A DNA stretch of 64,000 nt from Staphylococcus saprophyticus subsp. saprophyticus ATCC 15305 = NCTC 7292 (GCF_000010125.1 NC_007350.1:558001-622000); one strand, 5' to 3'. Shown: positions 18,836 through 28,844, numbered from the stretch's first letter. A program made the numbers and translations. The notes: generated by a model not told the origin, from the letters alone.

Positions 18836-19891
18836 ATGATGAAATTAGCATGGCAAGAAATCAAATATTATAAGTTTCGCTATATTTTAATCATGCTCAT
18901 CATATTATTGTTAGGTATTATGGTGTTATTTATAAGTGGATTAGCTCAAGGATTAGCAAGAGAAAATATCTCAATGTTAGACAACATGAAATCCGAAAAG
19001 TATGTTTTACAAGATAATAAGCAACCACAAATTGAGAAGTCGATTATTAAACCAGAACAACAAAATAAAATTGAAGATATTACAGGTCAAGAACCATTAA
19101 AAATGGCACCTCAAACATTAAAGATTGATAAAAATGAAGAAGACGTCTTAATGATCAATACGGTTAAAAACGAAAAACCTGAATTAAAAGCAGGGCATTA
19201 TCCTACTAAAGACAATGAAGTGGCAATTAATAATAAACTTACTGCTGATGGTATTAACGTAGGAGATAAAATTAAACTTAAAGATGGTAAAGCATTAAAA
19301 GTATCAGGTGTACTCAATGATACGATGTATTCACATAGTTCAGTTGTGATGATGAGTGATAATGGATTTAACACATTGAATAAACAAGCTAGCACTATTT
19401 ATCCAGTTAAAGATTTATCAAAATCAGAGCAAGAGAAAGTGAATGATATTTCTGGCGTGAAAGTATTTACAGAAAATGACATAACAAGTGAAATTCCAAG
19501 TTATCAAGCAGAACAAGCGCCATTAAATATGATGATTGTAAGTTTGTTTGTTATTTCAGCGATTGTACTTAGTGCATTCTTCTATGTTATGACAATTCAA
19601 AAAATACCAGAAATTGGAATATTAAAAGCGATTGGTATGAAAACAAAACACTTATTAAGCGCATTAATTATTCAAATATTAATTACGACGATGATAGGCG
19701 TGATTATATCAGTTGCTATTATTACGGGATTGTCATTCTTAATGCCAGTATCTATGCCATTCCATGTTACAACATCAAATCTACTGTTAGTTGTAGGTGT
19801 ATTTATTATTGTTGCTATAATTGGAGCAATATTATCATTTATCAAATTATTTAAAGTAGATCCTATCGAAGCAATTGGAGGTGGAGAATAA
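18836..19891 (+). CDS. hrtB: HrtB haem-efflux ABC permease
   Basis: A 351-residue permease of the MacB/FtsX type. TM1 is at about 16-38, an extracellular domain of about 190 residues follows, then three TM helices, the last two near the C-terminus ([64 protein letters not shown]), ending [12 protein letters not shown]. With HrtA it relieves haem toxicity by export from the membrane. Two adjacent ATGs (18836, 18839) follow AAGGAG; homologues begin at the second. The stop and the hrtA start share one base (TAATG). Confidence 0.94.
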   Translation: MMKLAWQEIKYYKFRYILIMLIILLLGIMVLFISGLAQGLARENISMLDNMKSEKYVLQDNKQPQIEKSIIKPEQQNKIEDITGQEPLKMAPQTLKIDKNEEDVLMINTVKNEKPELKAGHYPTKDNEVAINNKLTADGINVGDKIKLKDGKALKVSGVLNDTMYSHSSVVMMSDNGFNTLNKQASTIYPVKDLSKSEQEKVNDISGVKVFTENDITSEIPSYQAEQAPLNMMIVSLFVISAIVLSAFFYVMTIQKIPEIGILKAIGMKTKHLLSALIIQILITTMIGVIISVAIITGLSFLMPVSMPFHVTTSNLLLVVGVFIIVAIIGAILSFIKLFKVDPIEAIGGGE

Positions 19892-20559
19892 TGAGTTTAC
19901 AAGTTAAAGATATTAAAAAATCATTTGGTAATGGCCAATCAGAAACCCCTGTATTAAAAGGTATCAATTTCAATGTGAATGAAGGCGAATTTGTTATTCT
20001 TAATGGTGCATCTGGATCTGGTAAAACGACATTATTAACTATTTTAGGTGGTTTACTTTCACAAAGTAGTGGAGATATTTTGTATAATAATCAACCTTTA
20101 TTTACTAGAGATAGAAAGGCTTCAGAATTAAGGTTAAATGAGATTGGCTTTATCTTTCAATCGTCTCACTTAGTACCATATTTAAAAGTAAAAGCACAAT
20201 TGACAACGATTGGTAAAGAGGCAGGAATGACTATGCAAGAAGCTAATCAAAGGGCAGAAACTTTACTAAAACAAATAGGACTAAACCATCGCTTGACTGC
20301 CTTTCCTCATATGCTGTCTGGTGGGGAGAAACAACGTGTGGCAATTGTGAGAGCACTAATGAATCATCCTAAAATTATCTTAGCTGATGAACCGACTGCA
20401 AGTTTAGATGCGGAACGTGCGACGGAAGTTATTGAAATGATCAAAAATCAAATTAAAAGTAAAAAAATGATTGGCATCATGATTACTCATGATAAACGTT
20501 TATTTGAATATGCTGACAAAGTCATTGAATTAGATGATGGCGTTATTACCAATGCCTAA
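19891..20559 (+). CDS. hrtA: HrtA haem-efflux ABC ATPase
   Basis: A 222-residue ABC ATPase of the MacB/LolD type: Walker [11 protein letters not shown]-loop IFQSSHL, signature LSGGEKQR, Walker B IILADEPT and switch His in MITHDKR. It powers HrtB. It is translationally coupled to hrtB through the TAATG overlap and followed by a strong terminator, so hrtBA is a two-gene operon. Confidence 0.95.
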   Translation: MSLQVKDIKKSFGNGQSETPVLKGINFNVNEGEFVILNGASGSGKTTLLTILGGLLSQSSGDILYNNQPLFTRDRKASELRLNEIGFIFQSSHLVPYLKVKAQLTTIGKEAGMTMQEANQRAETLLKQIGLNHRLTAFPHMLSGGEKQRVAIVRALMNHPKIILADEPTASLDAERATEVIEMIKNQIKSKKMIGIMITHDKRLFEYADKVIELDDGVITNA

Positions 20560-20661
20560 ATGATAGATGTGTTATTTTAGATACAATGCAATAGGGCGTT
20601 AAGATAAAACGGAATGTATACTTAAAGTATTTAATTTATTACATCCGCAAATAGTATAAAT

Positions 20662-20700
20662 AAAAATCTGAGACATTTAGTGATGTCTCAGATTTTTTTA
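20662..20700 (+). terminator. Terminator of hrtBA
   Basis: A perfect 15-bp stem AAAAATCTGAGACAT with its complement at 20683-20697, 6-base loop, T-run. It carries the GAGACA core. Confidence 0.92.
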
Positions 20701-20746
20701 TTCACTCAATGACGCGTAGCGATACAGTGGACATATTTAAAATATG

Positions 20747-21724
20747 TTATAAAGGGATACTTGGAATAAACCAATATGTGATTATGCATATGAAAAATAA
20801 AGCTGCAAAATAAACCGTTAATAATAATTTATATTGATACATTAATGCTAAGAAATCACGAATTAATGCAATTTCAAAAAAATGATAAGGTGTATGACTT
20901 CCAACTCCAGTTAATTTTAAATTGAATTTTTGTCCAAAGCGTAAAGCACGCATAATATGAAATTGACTTGTGACACAGACAATTTTAGGGACACATTCGA
21001 AGTGGCTCTCAATGAGTGATTTAGAGAATTGGATATTCTCTGACGTACTTGTGGATTGATCTTCTAACATAATATGATTTGATTCAACCCCATGATGTAT
21101 TAAATAGCGCTTCATGGCTAGCGCTTCGGAGATGGGTTCATCGGGCCCTTGTCCGCCGCTCACAATAAACTTAGCATTTGGTTGTTGCACATATAAAGTT
21201 AAAGCACGATCCAAACGGCTAGCTAACATAGGCGTTACATTTTCTGTAAATATACCAGCACCTAGGACAAGTATGACATCGAAGTCAGGTTTATTATTCA
21301 GATTTAAAAAGTTCGACGAACACATCATGTAGCAAATAAAAGTGAAAAGCGCGCTAAAAGATATAGCTGAAATCCATAGAAAGATAACGTTAATACCAAT
21401 AGGAATCAAACTAATGTAAAAGCATGCAAGCGTGAAAACAACGAGCTTAAAAGCCACATAATAGAGACGTTTTAAGAAAAGGGCACTCATGCGATTTTGC
21501 ATTAAATGCTTATGTTTGATGTGTAATAATAGAGCGCCTAAGGACATGACAACAAGAATATCTATAGGTAGCGTATGCTCACCAATATGTATAATAATGA
21601 CAACATAACCTAATATTACCTGGGAAATATAGATTGAGAGATGTGCCGAATATTTGAAGTTAAAAAACATACACAAATATGTAAATAATATCATAATACA
21701 TAAAGCCAAAGTTAACATACCCAT
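20747..21724 (-). CDS. YdcF-family (DUF218) membrane protein
   Basis: A 325-residue protein with about four N-terminal membrane helices (residues 1-140), then a DUF218 domain: DVILVLGAGIF, MLASRLDRAL, AKFIVSGGQG, EALAMKRYLI and STSTSENIQFS, ending with one more membrane segment. The domain is shared with SanA/ElyC-type envelope proteins; function here is unknown. GGAAGTGAGG precedes the start. It lies alone between the hrtBA terminator and divergent tcaR. Confidence 0.85.
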   Translation of the reverse strand: MGMLTLALCIMILFTYLCMFFNFKYSAHLSIYISQVILGYVVIIIHIGEHTLPIDILVVMSLGALLLHIKHKHLMQNRMSALFLKRLYYVAFKLVVFTLACFYISLIPIGINVIFLWISAISFSALFTFICYMMCSSNFLNLNNKPDFDVILVLGAGIFTENVTPMLASRLDRALTLYVQQPNAKFIVSGGQGPDEPISEALAMKRYLIHHGVESNHIMLEDQSTSTSENIQFSKSLIESHFECVPKIVCVTSQFHIMRALRFGQKFNLKLTGVGSHTPYHFFEIALIRDFLALMYQYKLLLTVYFAALFFICIITYWFIPSIPL

Positions 21725-21942
21725 GCCTCACTTCCGATTTTTATAGTATATTAAATGTAGTGTAATCTTTCGAAATAAGCAAATTTAATTATTAATACTA
21801 AGGTAACCAAGTAAAAACATGAATTAATATAAGTATAAGTTGCGAGTTTTAACTTTTATACATAATAAAATATTGATATCATTAACATAATATAAAAAAA
21901 ACAAAATTAAATGATTTTTAATGGAACATTGAGGTGGCAGGT

Positions 21943-22407
21943 ATGGTAAAAAATTTAGGTAATCATATTGAGTTTATGGGAGAATTCATTGATGATGTGA
22001 ATACATTGATGGCGAAGTTACTGAAAGCATTGAGAGAAGAATATAAAATTTCAAAAGAACAAGCTAACGTGATTTTGATGTTAGAAAATGAAAAAGCAAT
22101 GACTTTGACAGCAATTACAGAGAAACAAGGGGTTAATAAAGCAGCAGTTAGTCGAAGAATAAAAAAATTGATACAAGCTGAAGTTGTAGAATGGGATAAA
22201 GCCGAAGCGCATACAGATCAGCGTTTAAAATATATTAAGTTAACGGAAAAAGGTAAGCAATTCAATCGAGAAAGTAAATCTATCATCAACGATATCGTAA
22301 GTGACATGTTGCATGATTTATCAGATGAAGAAATCGAACAGGCGAGATATGTGCTCGAGATTATTGATCGTCGACTAAAGAATTTTAATTTAAAAAACCA
22401 CACATAA
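21943..22407 (+). CDS. tcaR: TcaR, MarR-family regulator
   Basis: A 154-residue MarR/SlyA-type winged-helix protein; the recognition region is TEKQGVNKAAVSRRIKKLI and the wing is DQRLKYIKLTEKGKQF. Sequence and position before tcaA and tcaB match TcaR, which in staphylococci represses biofilm (ica) genes and influences teicoplanin and methicillin tolerance. ATG 21943 is chosen since GAGGTGG precedes it; an in-frame GTG at 21934 overlaps that site. About 277 bases and an inverted repeat separate it from tcaA. Confidence 0.9.
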   Translation: MVKNLGNHIEFMGEFIDDVNTLMAKLLKALREEYKISKEQANVILMLENEKAMTLTAITEKQGVNKAAVSRRIKKLIQAEVVEWDKAEAHTDQRLKYIKLTEKGKQFNRESKSIINDIVSDMLHDLSDEEIEQARYVLEIIDRRLKNFNLKNHT

Positions 22408-22457
22408 ATTTAGTTGACGTAACATACGATGAGTAAAAAGCAATCTTAAATATTGAT

Positions 22458-22479
22458 CATTGACGTTATTGCGTCAATG
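22458..22479. promoter_or_regulatory. Inverted repeat between tcaR and tcaA
   Basis: CATTGACG and CGTCAATG flank TTATTG: 8-bp perfect arms, 6-base spacer. No T-run follows, so an operator or weak terminator are both possible. The rest of the gap is A/T-rich with no further gene. Confidence 0.5.
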
Positions 22480-22684
22480 CTAGTTTAATCGTGTTATTGG
22501 ACTAACGATGTATATCATTTTTAGCATGCGTTACATATAATAAGGTAAGTAGAATAAAATAGGCAATTTATGTTTGCATATTGGATTAATTAAAGTAGCA
22601 ACAGCAAGCTTACATATGGTTTCATTTTAATGTGTGTTAAAATAATGTGATGATGTATGAATTTAGAGATAAAGAGGTGATAAA

Positions 22685-24070
22685 ATGCGAAAATGTCCTA
22701 AATGTGGGGGGAATATGAGAGATAAACAAAGTAAGTGTGGCCATTGTGGTTATGAAGTCACTGACAATCACTCAGAACAACTCACGCGTTCATTAAAAGA
22801 TAATAAAAAAAGCGCAAATATAAAAGCACGTAAAATTATCCCCTGGGGAATTGCATTCTTTATCATTATCTTACTTATTATTATTTTCTTCTTATTAAAA
22901 AACTTCAATTCGCCTGAAGCACAATCAGAGTTGCTTATAAATGCAGTCGATAATAATGATACACAAAAGCTTTCTACAATCCTAAGTACACAAAACAATA
23001 GTGTGGATGAGACAGAAGCAACCGCTTATATTAAATATATAAAAAATGAGGTTGGGATGGACAACTTTGTAAAAGATGTGAATCAAAAAATCAAGAAGTT
23101 AAATGAGAGCGAGACCAAAGAAGCGGATTTTGTCACTGCTAAAAATGGAGAAAATGTATTGAGAGTTAGTAAAAATGGAAGACGTTATTTAATTTTTGAT
23201 AACATGAGTTTTACGGCTCCTACTAAAGAAGCTATCGTCAAACCTAAATATGATGCGACATATAAATTTAAATCTGATGATAAACAAAAAACAGTCACTG
23301 CTGAAAAAAATAAAACGACAGCAATAGGTAAATTTATTCCAGGTGATTACTTACTAGAAACTAAAAAAGAAACGGCTAATGGCCAATTTGATGGTCAGTT
23401 AAAGTTTAATTTTAATAATAGTAATAATGAAACGATAGATGTCAGCGAAGATTTTAACGAGGCATATATTCAAGTTGAATTAAGTGGCGCATCAGAAATA
23501 GATAAAGACACTGTAAAAGTAAAAATCAACGATAAAACTTACGATTATGCTAAAGCAAAAGAGATTGGTCCATATCCAAAAACAAATGATATTACTGTTT
23601 CTGCTGAAGGCGAAGCTAAGAAGAAAACATTTAAGTCAGCTGAAACGACAGTGAAAACAGATAATCTAAAAGATAAAACAAAAGTAACATTAAATTTTGA
23701 TGATGATGAAATACAATCCTATGTAGATAAAAAAGAAAAAGAAGAGAATAGCTTTAGAAATAAGGTGACTAATTTTTTCGGTAATTTCACTACAGCGATG
23801 AATAGTGCACATAGTCAAAGTGATTTTTCTTTAGTATCATCTTATTTGAAGAAAAACACAGATAACTATAAGTCGACTAAAAGTGATGTGAATTCAAACC
23901 GTTTATTCTTTATACAACAACCACAAATAACAGAAATCATTAAACAAGGTAATACATTTTATGTAACTGGACAAGCTTTGAAAGAGAATGGTCAATATGG
24001 AGAAGTTGACTATCAATTACAAGGTGATGGAGATGCAGATAATTTAAAAGTAGTTAAATATTCAGAGTAA
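22685..24070 (+). CDS. tcaA: TcaA, teicoplanin-associated membrane protein
   Basis: A 461-residue protein with an N-terminal zinc ribbon (Cys4, Cys7, Cys18, Cys21: CPKC...CGHC), a single membrane helix at about 51-72, and a large extracellular part with repeated Ig-like beta domains rich in K, D, T and N. This is the known build of TcaA; loss raises teicoplanin tolerance in S. aureus. GAGGTG precedes the ATG. The orientation (ribbon inside, beta domains outside) is inferred from the charge pattern. It is followed by a terminator, so tcaB may be transcribed separately. Confidence 0.92.
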   Translation: MRKCPKCGGNMRDKQSKCGHCGYEVTDNHSEQLTRSLKDNKKSANIKARKIIPWGIAFFIIILLIIIFFLLKNFNSPEAQSELLINAVDNNDTQKLSTILSTQNNSVDETEATAYIKYIKNEVGMDNFVKDVNQKIKKLNESETKEADFVTAKNGENVLRVSKNGRRYLIFDNMSFTAPTKEAIVKPKYDATYKFKSDDKQKTVTAEKNKTTAIGKFIPGDYLLETKKETANGQFDGQLKFNFNNSNNETIDVSEDFNEAYIQVELSGASEIDKDTVKVKINDKTYDYAKAKEIGPYPKTNDITVSAEGEAKKKTFKSAETTVKTDNLKDKTKVTLNFDDDEIQSYVDKKEKEENSFRNKVTNFFGNFTTAMNSAHSQSDFSLVSSYLKKNTDNYKSTKSDVNSNRLFFIQQPQITEIIKQGNTFYVTGQALKENGQYGEVDYQLQGDGDADNLKVVKYSE

Positions 24071-24137
24071 TTAATAAAGGTATTTAATTGGTCTATATTA
24101 TTGTAAGACCATATAATATTAAATAATTGGAATGAGG

Positions 24138-24170
24138 AAGAACGAGGTGCTTTTAACCTCGTTCTTTTTG
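24138..24170 (+). terminator. Terminator of tcaA
   Basis: A perfect 11-bp stem AAGAACGAGGT / ACCTCGTTCTT, 7-base loop, TTTTTG. Confidence 0.9.
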
Positions 24171-24280
24171 TATAGAGAAATGAATATACAAGCAAGTATT
24201 TAAAAGTGGTAAGGTTAAAGCTATAATGGTGTTAATATGTATAAAATGATAAGAATAGAATTATTTTTAGGAGAACTTAA

Positions 24281-25504
24281 ATGACTAATAAACAAACGCA
24301 GCACAAACAATCATTACTGTTTGTCATTATTTTAGGGGCTTTAACAGCAATCGGCGCTTTATCTATTGATATGTTCTTGCCTGGCTTACCTCAAATACAA
24401 TCAGATTTTAGTACAACAACTTCAAATTCACAATTAACATTATCTCTATTTATGATTGGTCTCGCTTTAGGTAATTTATTTGTTGGTCCAATCTCTGATG
24501 CGATAGGTAGAAAAACGCCACTTGTTGTAGCCATGTCATTATTTACATTGGCAAGTATAGGTATTATTTTCGTCGATAATATTTGGCTCATGATTGCTCT
24601 AAGATTTGTTCAAGGTTTCTGTGGCGGTGCAGGTGCAGTCATATCACGCGCGATATCTAGTGATTTATATAGTGGAAAGCAATTAACAAAATTCTTAGCT
24701 TTACTTATGCTAGTGAATGGTGTGGCGCCGGTCATAGCACCTGCTCTAGGTGGCGTTATATTATCGTTCGCTACTTGGCGTATGGTCTTTGTTATTTTAA
24801 CGTTGTTCGGTGTTTCAATGGTCATTGGCTCACTATTTAAAGTACCAGAATCTTTGGAATTAGAAGAACGAGACAGTCCACATCTTGGTAGTATATTTAA
24901 AAATTTCAAGCAATTATTAATTACACCTAGATTTGTATTACCGATGTTGATTCAAGGTGTAACATTTATTATGTTGTTTAGTTACATATCTGCTTCGCCA
25001 TTTATTACGCAAAGTATTTATCAAATGTCGGCGCAACAATTTAGTATTATGTTTGCAGTCATAGGTATCAGTTTGATTATTTCTAGCCAATTGACTGGTA
25101 AAATGGTTGATTATATAGATCGACTAACTTTGTTAAGAATTTTAACCATAATACAAATTATTGGTGTAGCAGTCGTATCGATGACGCTAGTCATGCATTT
25201 ATCAATGTGGTTGTTATTTATTGGTTTTGTTATTCTCGTAGCACCAGTTACTGGTGTGGCGACATTAGGCTTTTCAATTGCAATGGATGAACGCACTGGT
25301 GGTAACGGCAGTGCATCTAGTTTATTAGGATTAGTTCAATCCTTATTAGGTGGACTTGTTTCGCCTTTAGTCGGCATGATGGGTGAAGACAGTTATATAC
25401 CATATATTACGATTATTATGATAGCTGGTATTTTGCTCATTATTTTGCAATGTATCAATTATTTTGTGTTTAAGTATGTACCATCTAAAAATAGTATTGA
25501 ATAA
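24281..25504 (+). CDS. tcaB: TcaB, Bcr/CflA-family MFS exporter
   Basis: A 407-residue, 12-helix drug:H+ antiporter of the Bcr/CflA group. TM1 holds LSIDMFLPGLP and the loop motif is GPISDAIGRKTPL; the motif C-like segment VNGVAPVIAPALGGVI lies in TM5. Position after tcaA identifies it as TcaB. Substrate is unproven; related proteins export bicyclomycin or chloramphenicol. TTTTAGGAGA precedes the start. A long perfect hairpin begins inside its stop region. Confidence 0.9.
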   Translation: MTNKQTQHKQSLLFVIILGALTAIGALSIDMFLPGLPQIQSDFSTTTSNSQLTLSLFMIGLALGNLFVGPISDAIGRKTPLVVAMSLFTLASIGIIFVDNIWLMIALRFVQGFCGGAGAVISRAISSDLYSGKQLTKFLALLMLVNGVAPVIAPALGGVILSFATWRMVFVILTLFGVSMVIGSLFKVPESLELEERDSPHLGSIFKNFKQLLITPRFVLPMLIQGVTFIMLFSYISASPFITQSIYQMSAQQFSIMFAVIGISLIISSQLTGKMVDYIDRLTLLRILTIIQIIGVAVVSMTLVMHLSMWLLFIGFVILVAPVTGVATLGFSIAMDERTGGNGSASSLLGLVQSLLGGLVSPLVGMMGEDSYIPYITIIMIAGILLIILQCINYFVFKYVPSKNSIE

Positions 25505-25549
25505 TTAAAGCGGTCGAGACACGTATCATGTCTCGACCGCTTTAATTAT
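25501..25549. terminator. 21-bp perfect hairpin at the end of tcaB
   Basis: The arms at 25501-25521 and 25529-25549 are exact complements with a 7-base loop. The left arm includes the tcaB stop codon. The core GGTCGAGACA/TGTCTCGACC is shared with other hairpins in this window. It lies between convergent genes and may serve both. Confidence 0.9.
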
Positions 25550-25588
25550 TTTAAAATGTTATGCTTATGCGCAATGACTCATATGATA

Positions 25589-26137
25589 TTAGCGTCTAAG
25601 TTTTATAGCGTTTGCTAGTAAAATTTGTGCCAGTTCATCAGGTGTTTCGATACACTCTTCACGTATCCAAAAGTATATAATACCAATTTGTCCGCCAATA
25701 GCATACGTGACAAATTGTTTTTTCTTCAATACTGTCGTGTAATCGACAAGCATATTCGTATACGTCTCTTTAGTGATTTTTACATAATCCGTAAATAAAT
25801 CTCGATTAGGGTGTGAGACAAATATGGCATGGAAAAATCCATAGTGACGTTTAATATAAGTTAATATGACTTTGAAAAATTGATAGAGTTTAAAATGATT
25901 AATTTCATTTTTATCGAAACTGAAGTATAGTGCATTTAATAATTTTTTATATTTTTGAAGATGATATGTTTGAATCGTAGATAAAAGATTATACTTATCT
26001 ACAAAGTAATCGTAGAAGGTCGTTCGATTAATGCCACTATAAGCACAGATCATTTTAATAGTAATGTCTTCAAAAGGATGTTCTTCTAGCAAAGTAATCA
26101 TATTTCGAATAATTTTTTCTTTAGCTTTCTGTTTCAT
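25589..26137 (-). CDS. TetR/AcrR-family regulator of the adjacent efflux pair
   Basis: A 182-residue TetR-type repressor. The helix-turn-helix IKMICAYSGINRTTFYDYFVDKYNLL is at about residues 25-50, and a ligand-binding C-terminal region of about 130 residues follows. ATG 26137 is chosen for GAAGGAGAT just before it; the longer frame to 26179 has no site and would run through the inverted repeat. It is divergent from the HlyD/MFS genes, with an inverted repeat at 26171-26200 in the gap, so it likely represses them and itself. Confidence 0.88.
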   Translation of the reverse strand: MKQKAKEKIIRNMITLLEEHPFEDITIKMICAYSGINRTTFYDYFVDKYNLLSTIQTYHLQKYKKLLNALYFSFDKNEINHFKLYQFFKVILTYIKRHYGFFHAIFVSHPNRDLFTDYVKITKETYTNMLVDYTTVLKKKQFVTYAIGGQIGIIYFWIREECIETPDELAQILLANAIKLRR

Positions 26138-26170
26138 TTTATCTCCTTCAAAAATTGCATACAATAACTT

Positions 26171-26200
26171 ACCCGACACATTTTATAGAAGTGTCGGTGT
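26171..26200. promoter_or_regulatory. Inverted repeat, probable TetR-family operator
   Basis: CCGACAC (26173-26179) and GTGTCGG (26191-26197) with an 11-base spacer, in the gap between the repressor gene and the efflux genes. A T-run follows on the plus strand, so a leader hairpin is an alternative reading. Confidence 0.65.
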
Positions 26201-26266
26201 TTTTTTAAATGTTATGTATCTATAATATATAAAGTGAATTTTAAAAGCAAATAGGAGGAAAGAGTA

Positions 26267-26914
26267 ATGAAAAAAATGGTATTAATCAACATCGTTACCA
26301 TTGTAGTTCTTGTGATTATAGGAGTAGTCGGTTTCCATTTTTATAATCAAGCTACAGGATTTGTAAGTACTGATAATGCGAAAGTAGATGGAGAACAAAT
26401 TAAAATATCTGCACCAGCATCAGGTGAAATCAAATCATTCGATGTAAAAAACAATGAAAAATTAAATAAAGGTGATAAAGTTGCAGAAATTGCAGCTAAA
26501 GGTGAAGATGGCCAATCACAAAACATGGACGTTAAAATGCCACAAGATGGTACAATCGTAAAAACAGATGGTATGGAAGGTTCAATGGCGCAAGCAGGGA
26601 CTCCAATTGCTTATGCTTATAATTTAGATGATTCTTACATTACTGCAAATGTTGATGAAAAAGATATTGCAGATGTTGAAGAAGGCAAAGATGTAAATGT
26701 AAAACTTGACGGCGAAGACGCTGAACTTAAAGGTAAAGTAGAAGAAGTTGGTAAAGCTACAGCTTCAAGTTTCTCAATGATGCCTTCATCAAACACTGAT
26801 GGTAATTATACAAAAGTATCTCAAGTTGTACCTGTGAAAATTTCACTCGATTCAAAACCATCTAAAAATGTTGTTCCAGGAATGAACGCTGAAGTTAAAA
26901 TTCATAAAAATTAA
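26267..26914 (+). CDS. HlyD/EmrA-type efflux adaptor, membrane-anchored
   Basis: A 215-residue protein with one N-terminal membrane helix (about 5-27) and a barrel-sandwich/lipoyl fold: VSTDNAKVDGEQIKISAPASGEI, the matching second half DGTIVKTDG, then a beta-barrel ending VVPGMNAEVKIHKN. It lacks the long coiled coil of Gram-negative adaptors, as usual in Gram-positives. It likely works with the MFS exporter 13 bases downstream. AGGAGGAAAG precedes the start. Regulated by the divergent TetR protein (inference). Confidence 0.88.
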   Translation: MKKMVLINIVTIVVLVIIGVVGFHFYNQATGFVSTDNAKVDGEQIKISAPASGEIKSFDVKNNEKLNKGDKVAEIAAKGEDGQSQNMDVKMPQDGTIVKTDGMEGSMAQAGTPIAYAYNLDDSYITANVDEKDIADVEEGKDVNVKLDGEDAELKGKVEEVGKATASSFSMMPSSNTDGNYTKVSQVVPVKISLDSKPSKNVVPGMNAEVKIHKN

Positions 26915-26927
26915 GGGGGGTCTTTAA

Positions 26928-28823
26928 ATGACAATGACCTTCATTATAATTTACGTAGTCATAGCGCTCATTTTAGTTGGGTTACTTAATGTTTTTCTAA
27001 CTAAAAGAAAACATAATAAAGTAAATCAACAAGTGGAACAAACAAAGCATGAAAGTCATGTTTCTAATGAAATTTATCAATCTAAATTTAAAGTGAACGA
27101 TACGGAAGATTCTCAGGAATCATCCAAGGAGTCAAAAGCAACGAACGAAGATGATCGTGAAAATAAAGATGAGAATGATGAATTAAACACATTTTCTACT
27201 GATACCAATGATACAGAAGTAGAACAACAAGATGATTCAGATCATGAAGCGATCAATCCTAATTCAGAAGAAGCTAAAGTAAATGAAAAATTAAAAGAAA
27301 AGCATAGTACATTTATGTTTGGTAAAGGTACGACCCAAGGCAAAGTATTAATTGCGATGATCTTTGGTATGTTTATAGCTATATTAAACCAAACTTTACT
27401 TAATGTAGCGTTACCGATGATAAACACAGATTTCAATATTTCAGCTAATACGGGTCAATGGCTAATGACAGGATTTATGCTAGTAAATGGTATCTTAATT
27501 CCAGTCAGCGCCTACTTATTTAATAAATATTCGTATCGTAAGCTATTCTTAGTTGCGATGACATTATTTACGATTGGTTCTTTAGTCTGTGGACTGTCTG
27601 AATCATTTACAATCATGATGGTAGGCCGTGTATTACAAGCTATTGGTGCCGGTATATTAATGCCGTTAGGTACAAATGTATTTATGACAATTTTCCCACC
27701 TGAAAGACGTGGGGCAGCGATGGGTACGCTTGGTATCGCTATGATTTTAGCACCAGCGATTGGTCCAACATTATCTGGTTATATTGTTGAAAATTATCAT
27801 TGGAATGTTATGTTCTATGGTATGTTCATCATTGGTTTGGTATCTTTAGCCATTGCTTATATTTGGTTTAGAGTATATCAAGTAACAACAAATCCAAAAG
27901 CCGATGTACCAGGAATTATCTTTAGTACGATTGGTTTCGGCGCGTTACTTTACGGATTCAGTGAAGCAGGTAACAATAGTTGGAGTTCACCTATCGTAGT
28001 CATTTCCTTAATATTAGGTGTTATCTTTATTATTGCATTTGTCATCAGAGAACTTACAATGCGTGTGCCTATGTTAAGTATGGAAGTATTAAAATACTCA
28101 GGATTTACGTTAACAACAGTCATCAATATGATCGTTACAATGAGTTTATTTGGTGGTATGATTCTTTTACCACTTTACTTGCAAAACTTAAGAGGCTTTA
28201 CCCCAATTCAATCAGGTCTGTTATTACTACCTGGTGCCTTGATTATGGGTGTTATGGGTCCAATTGCTGGTAAATTATTAGACACAATTGGTATCAAACC
28301 ATTGGCATTAGTAGGTACTGCAATCATGACTTATGCTACTTGGGAATTAACGAAATTAAATATGAATACGACTTATGGTCATTTAATGCTTATTTATATT
28401 ATTCGTTCTTTTGGTATGAGTTTTATTATGATGCCAATTATGACAGCTGGTATGAATGCATTACCACAGAGATTAATTGCACATGGTAATGCCTTATCAA
28501 ATACATTAAGACAACTTGCAGGTTCAATTGGTACGGCGTTATTAGTGACAGTGATGTCTACACAAACAACGCAATATGCTGCAGGTTACGCACAAGATTT
28601 AGATAAAACGAACCCATTTATTAAAGATCGTTTACAAGAAATGGCGCAAGCGTTAGGCGGCGAACAAATGGCAACTTCACAAGTGCTAGAATTTGTTCAA
28701 AAACTAGCTTCTATCAATGGTGTCAATAGTGCATTCTTAATTGCAACAGCGCTAAGTGCACTTGCATTTATTTTAAGTTTATTCTTAAAAGGTAAAGATC
28801 ACTATATGTCTAAAGAAAATTAA
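26928..28823 (+). CDS. DHA2 (EmrB/QacA-type) 14-TM MFS drug exporter with extra N-terminal region
   Basis: A 631-residue exporter. The MFS core begins near residue 137 (KVLIAMIFGMFIAILNQTLLNVALP, the DHA2 TM1 signature) and shows motif GRVLQAIGAGILMPLG and motif C ILAPAIGPTLSGYIV. Before it are an added membrane helix (residues 3-23) and an acidic, Ser/Glu/Asp-rich stretch of about 110 residues predicted to be disordered. This extension is absent from typical EmrB/QacA proteins of about 510 residues. Strong site AAGGGGGG before ATG 26928. Substrate unknown. Confidence 0.88.
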   Translation: MTMTFIIIYVVIALILVGLLNVFLTKRKHNKVNQQVEQTKHESHVSNEIYQSKFKVNDTEDSQESSKESKATNEDDRENKDENDELNTFSTDTNDTEVEQQDDSDHEAINPNSEEAKVNEKLKEKHSTFMFGKGTTQGKVLIAMIFGMFIAILNQTLLNVALPMINTDFNISANTGQWLMTGFMLVNGILIPVSAYLFNKYSYRKLFLVAMTLFTIGSLVCGLSESFTIMMVGRVLQAIGAGILMPLGTNVFMTIFPPERRGAAMGTLGIAMILAPAIGPTLSGYIVENYHWNVMFYGMFIIGLVSLAIAYIWFRVYQVTTNPKADVPGIIFSTIGFGALLYGFSEAGNNSWSSPIVVISLILGVIFIIAFVIRELTMRVPMLSMEVLKYSGFTLTTVINMIVTMSLFGGMILLPLYLQNLRGFTPIQSGLLLLPGALIMGVMGPIAGKLLDTIGIKPLALVGTAIMTYATWELTKLNMNTTYGHLMLIYIIRSFGMSFIMMPIMTAGMNALPQRLIAHGNALSNTLRQLAGSIGTALLVTVMSTQTTQYAAGYAQDLDKTNPFIKDRLQEMAQALGGEQMATSQVLEFVQKLASINGVNSAFLIATALSALAFILSLFLKGKDHYMSKEN

Positions 28824-28844
28824 ATCATATTTTTTGATTAACAT

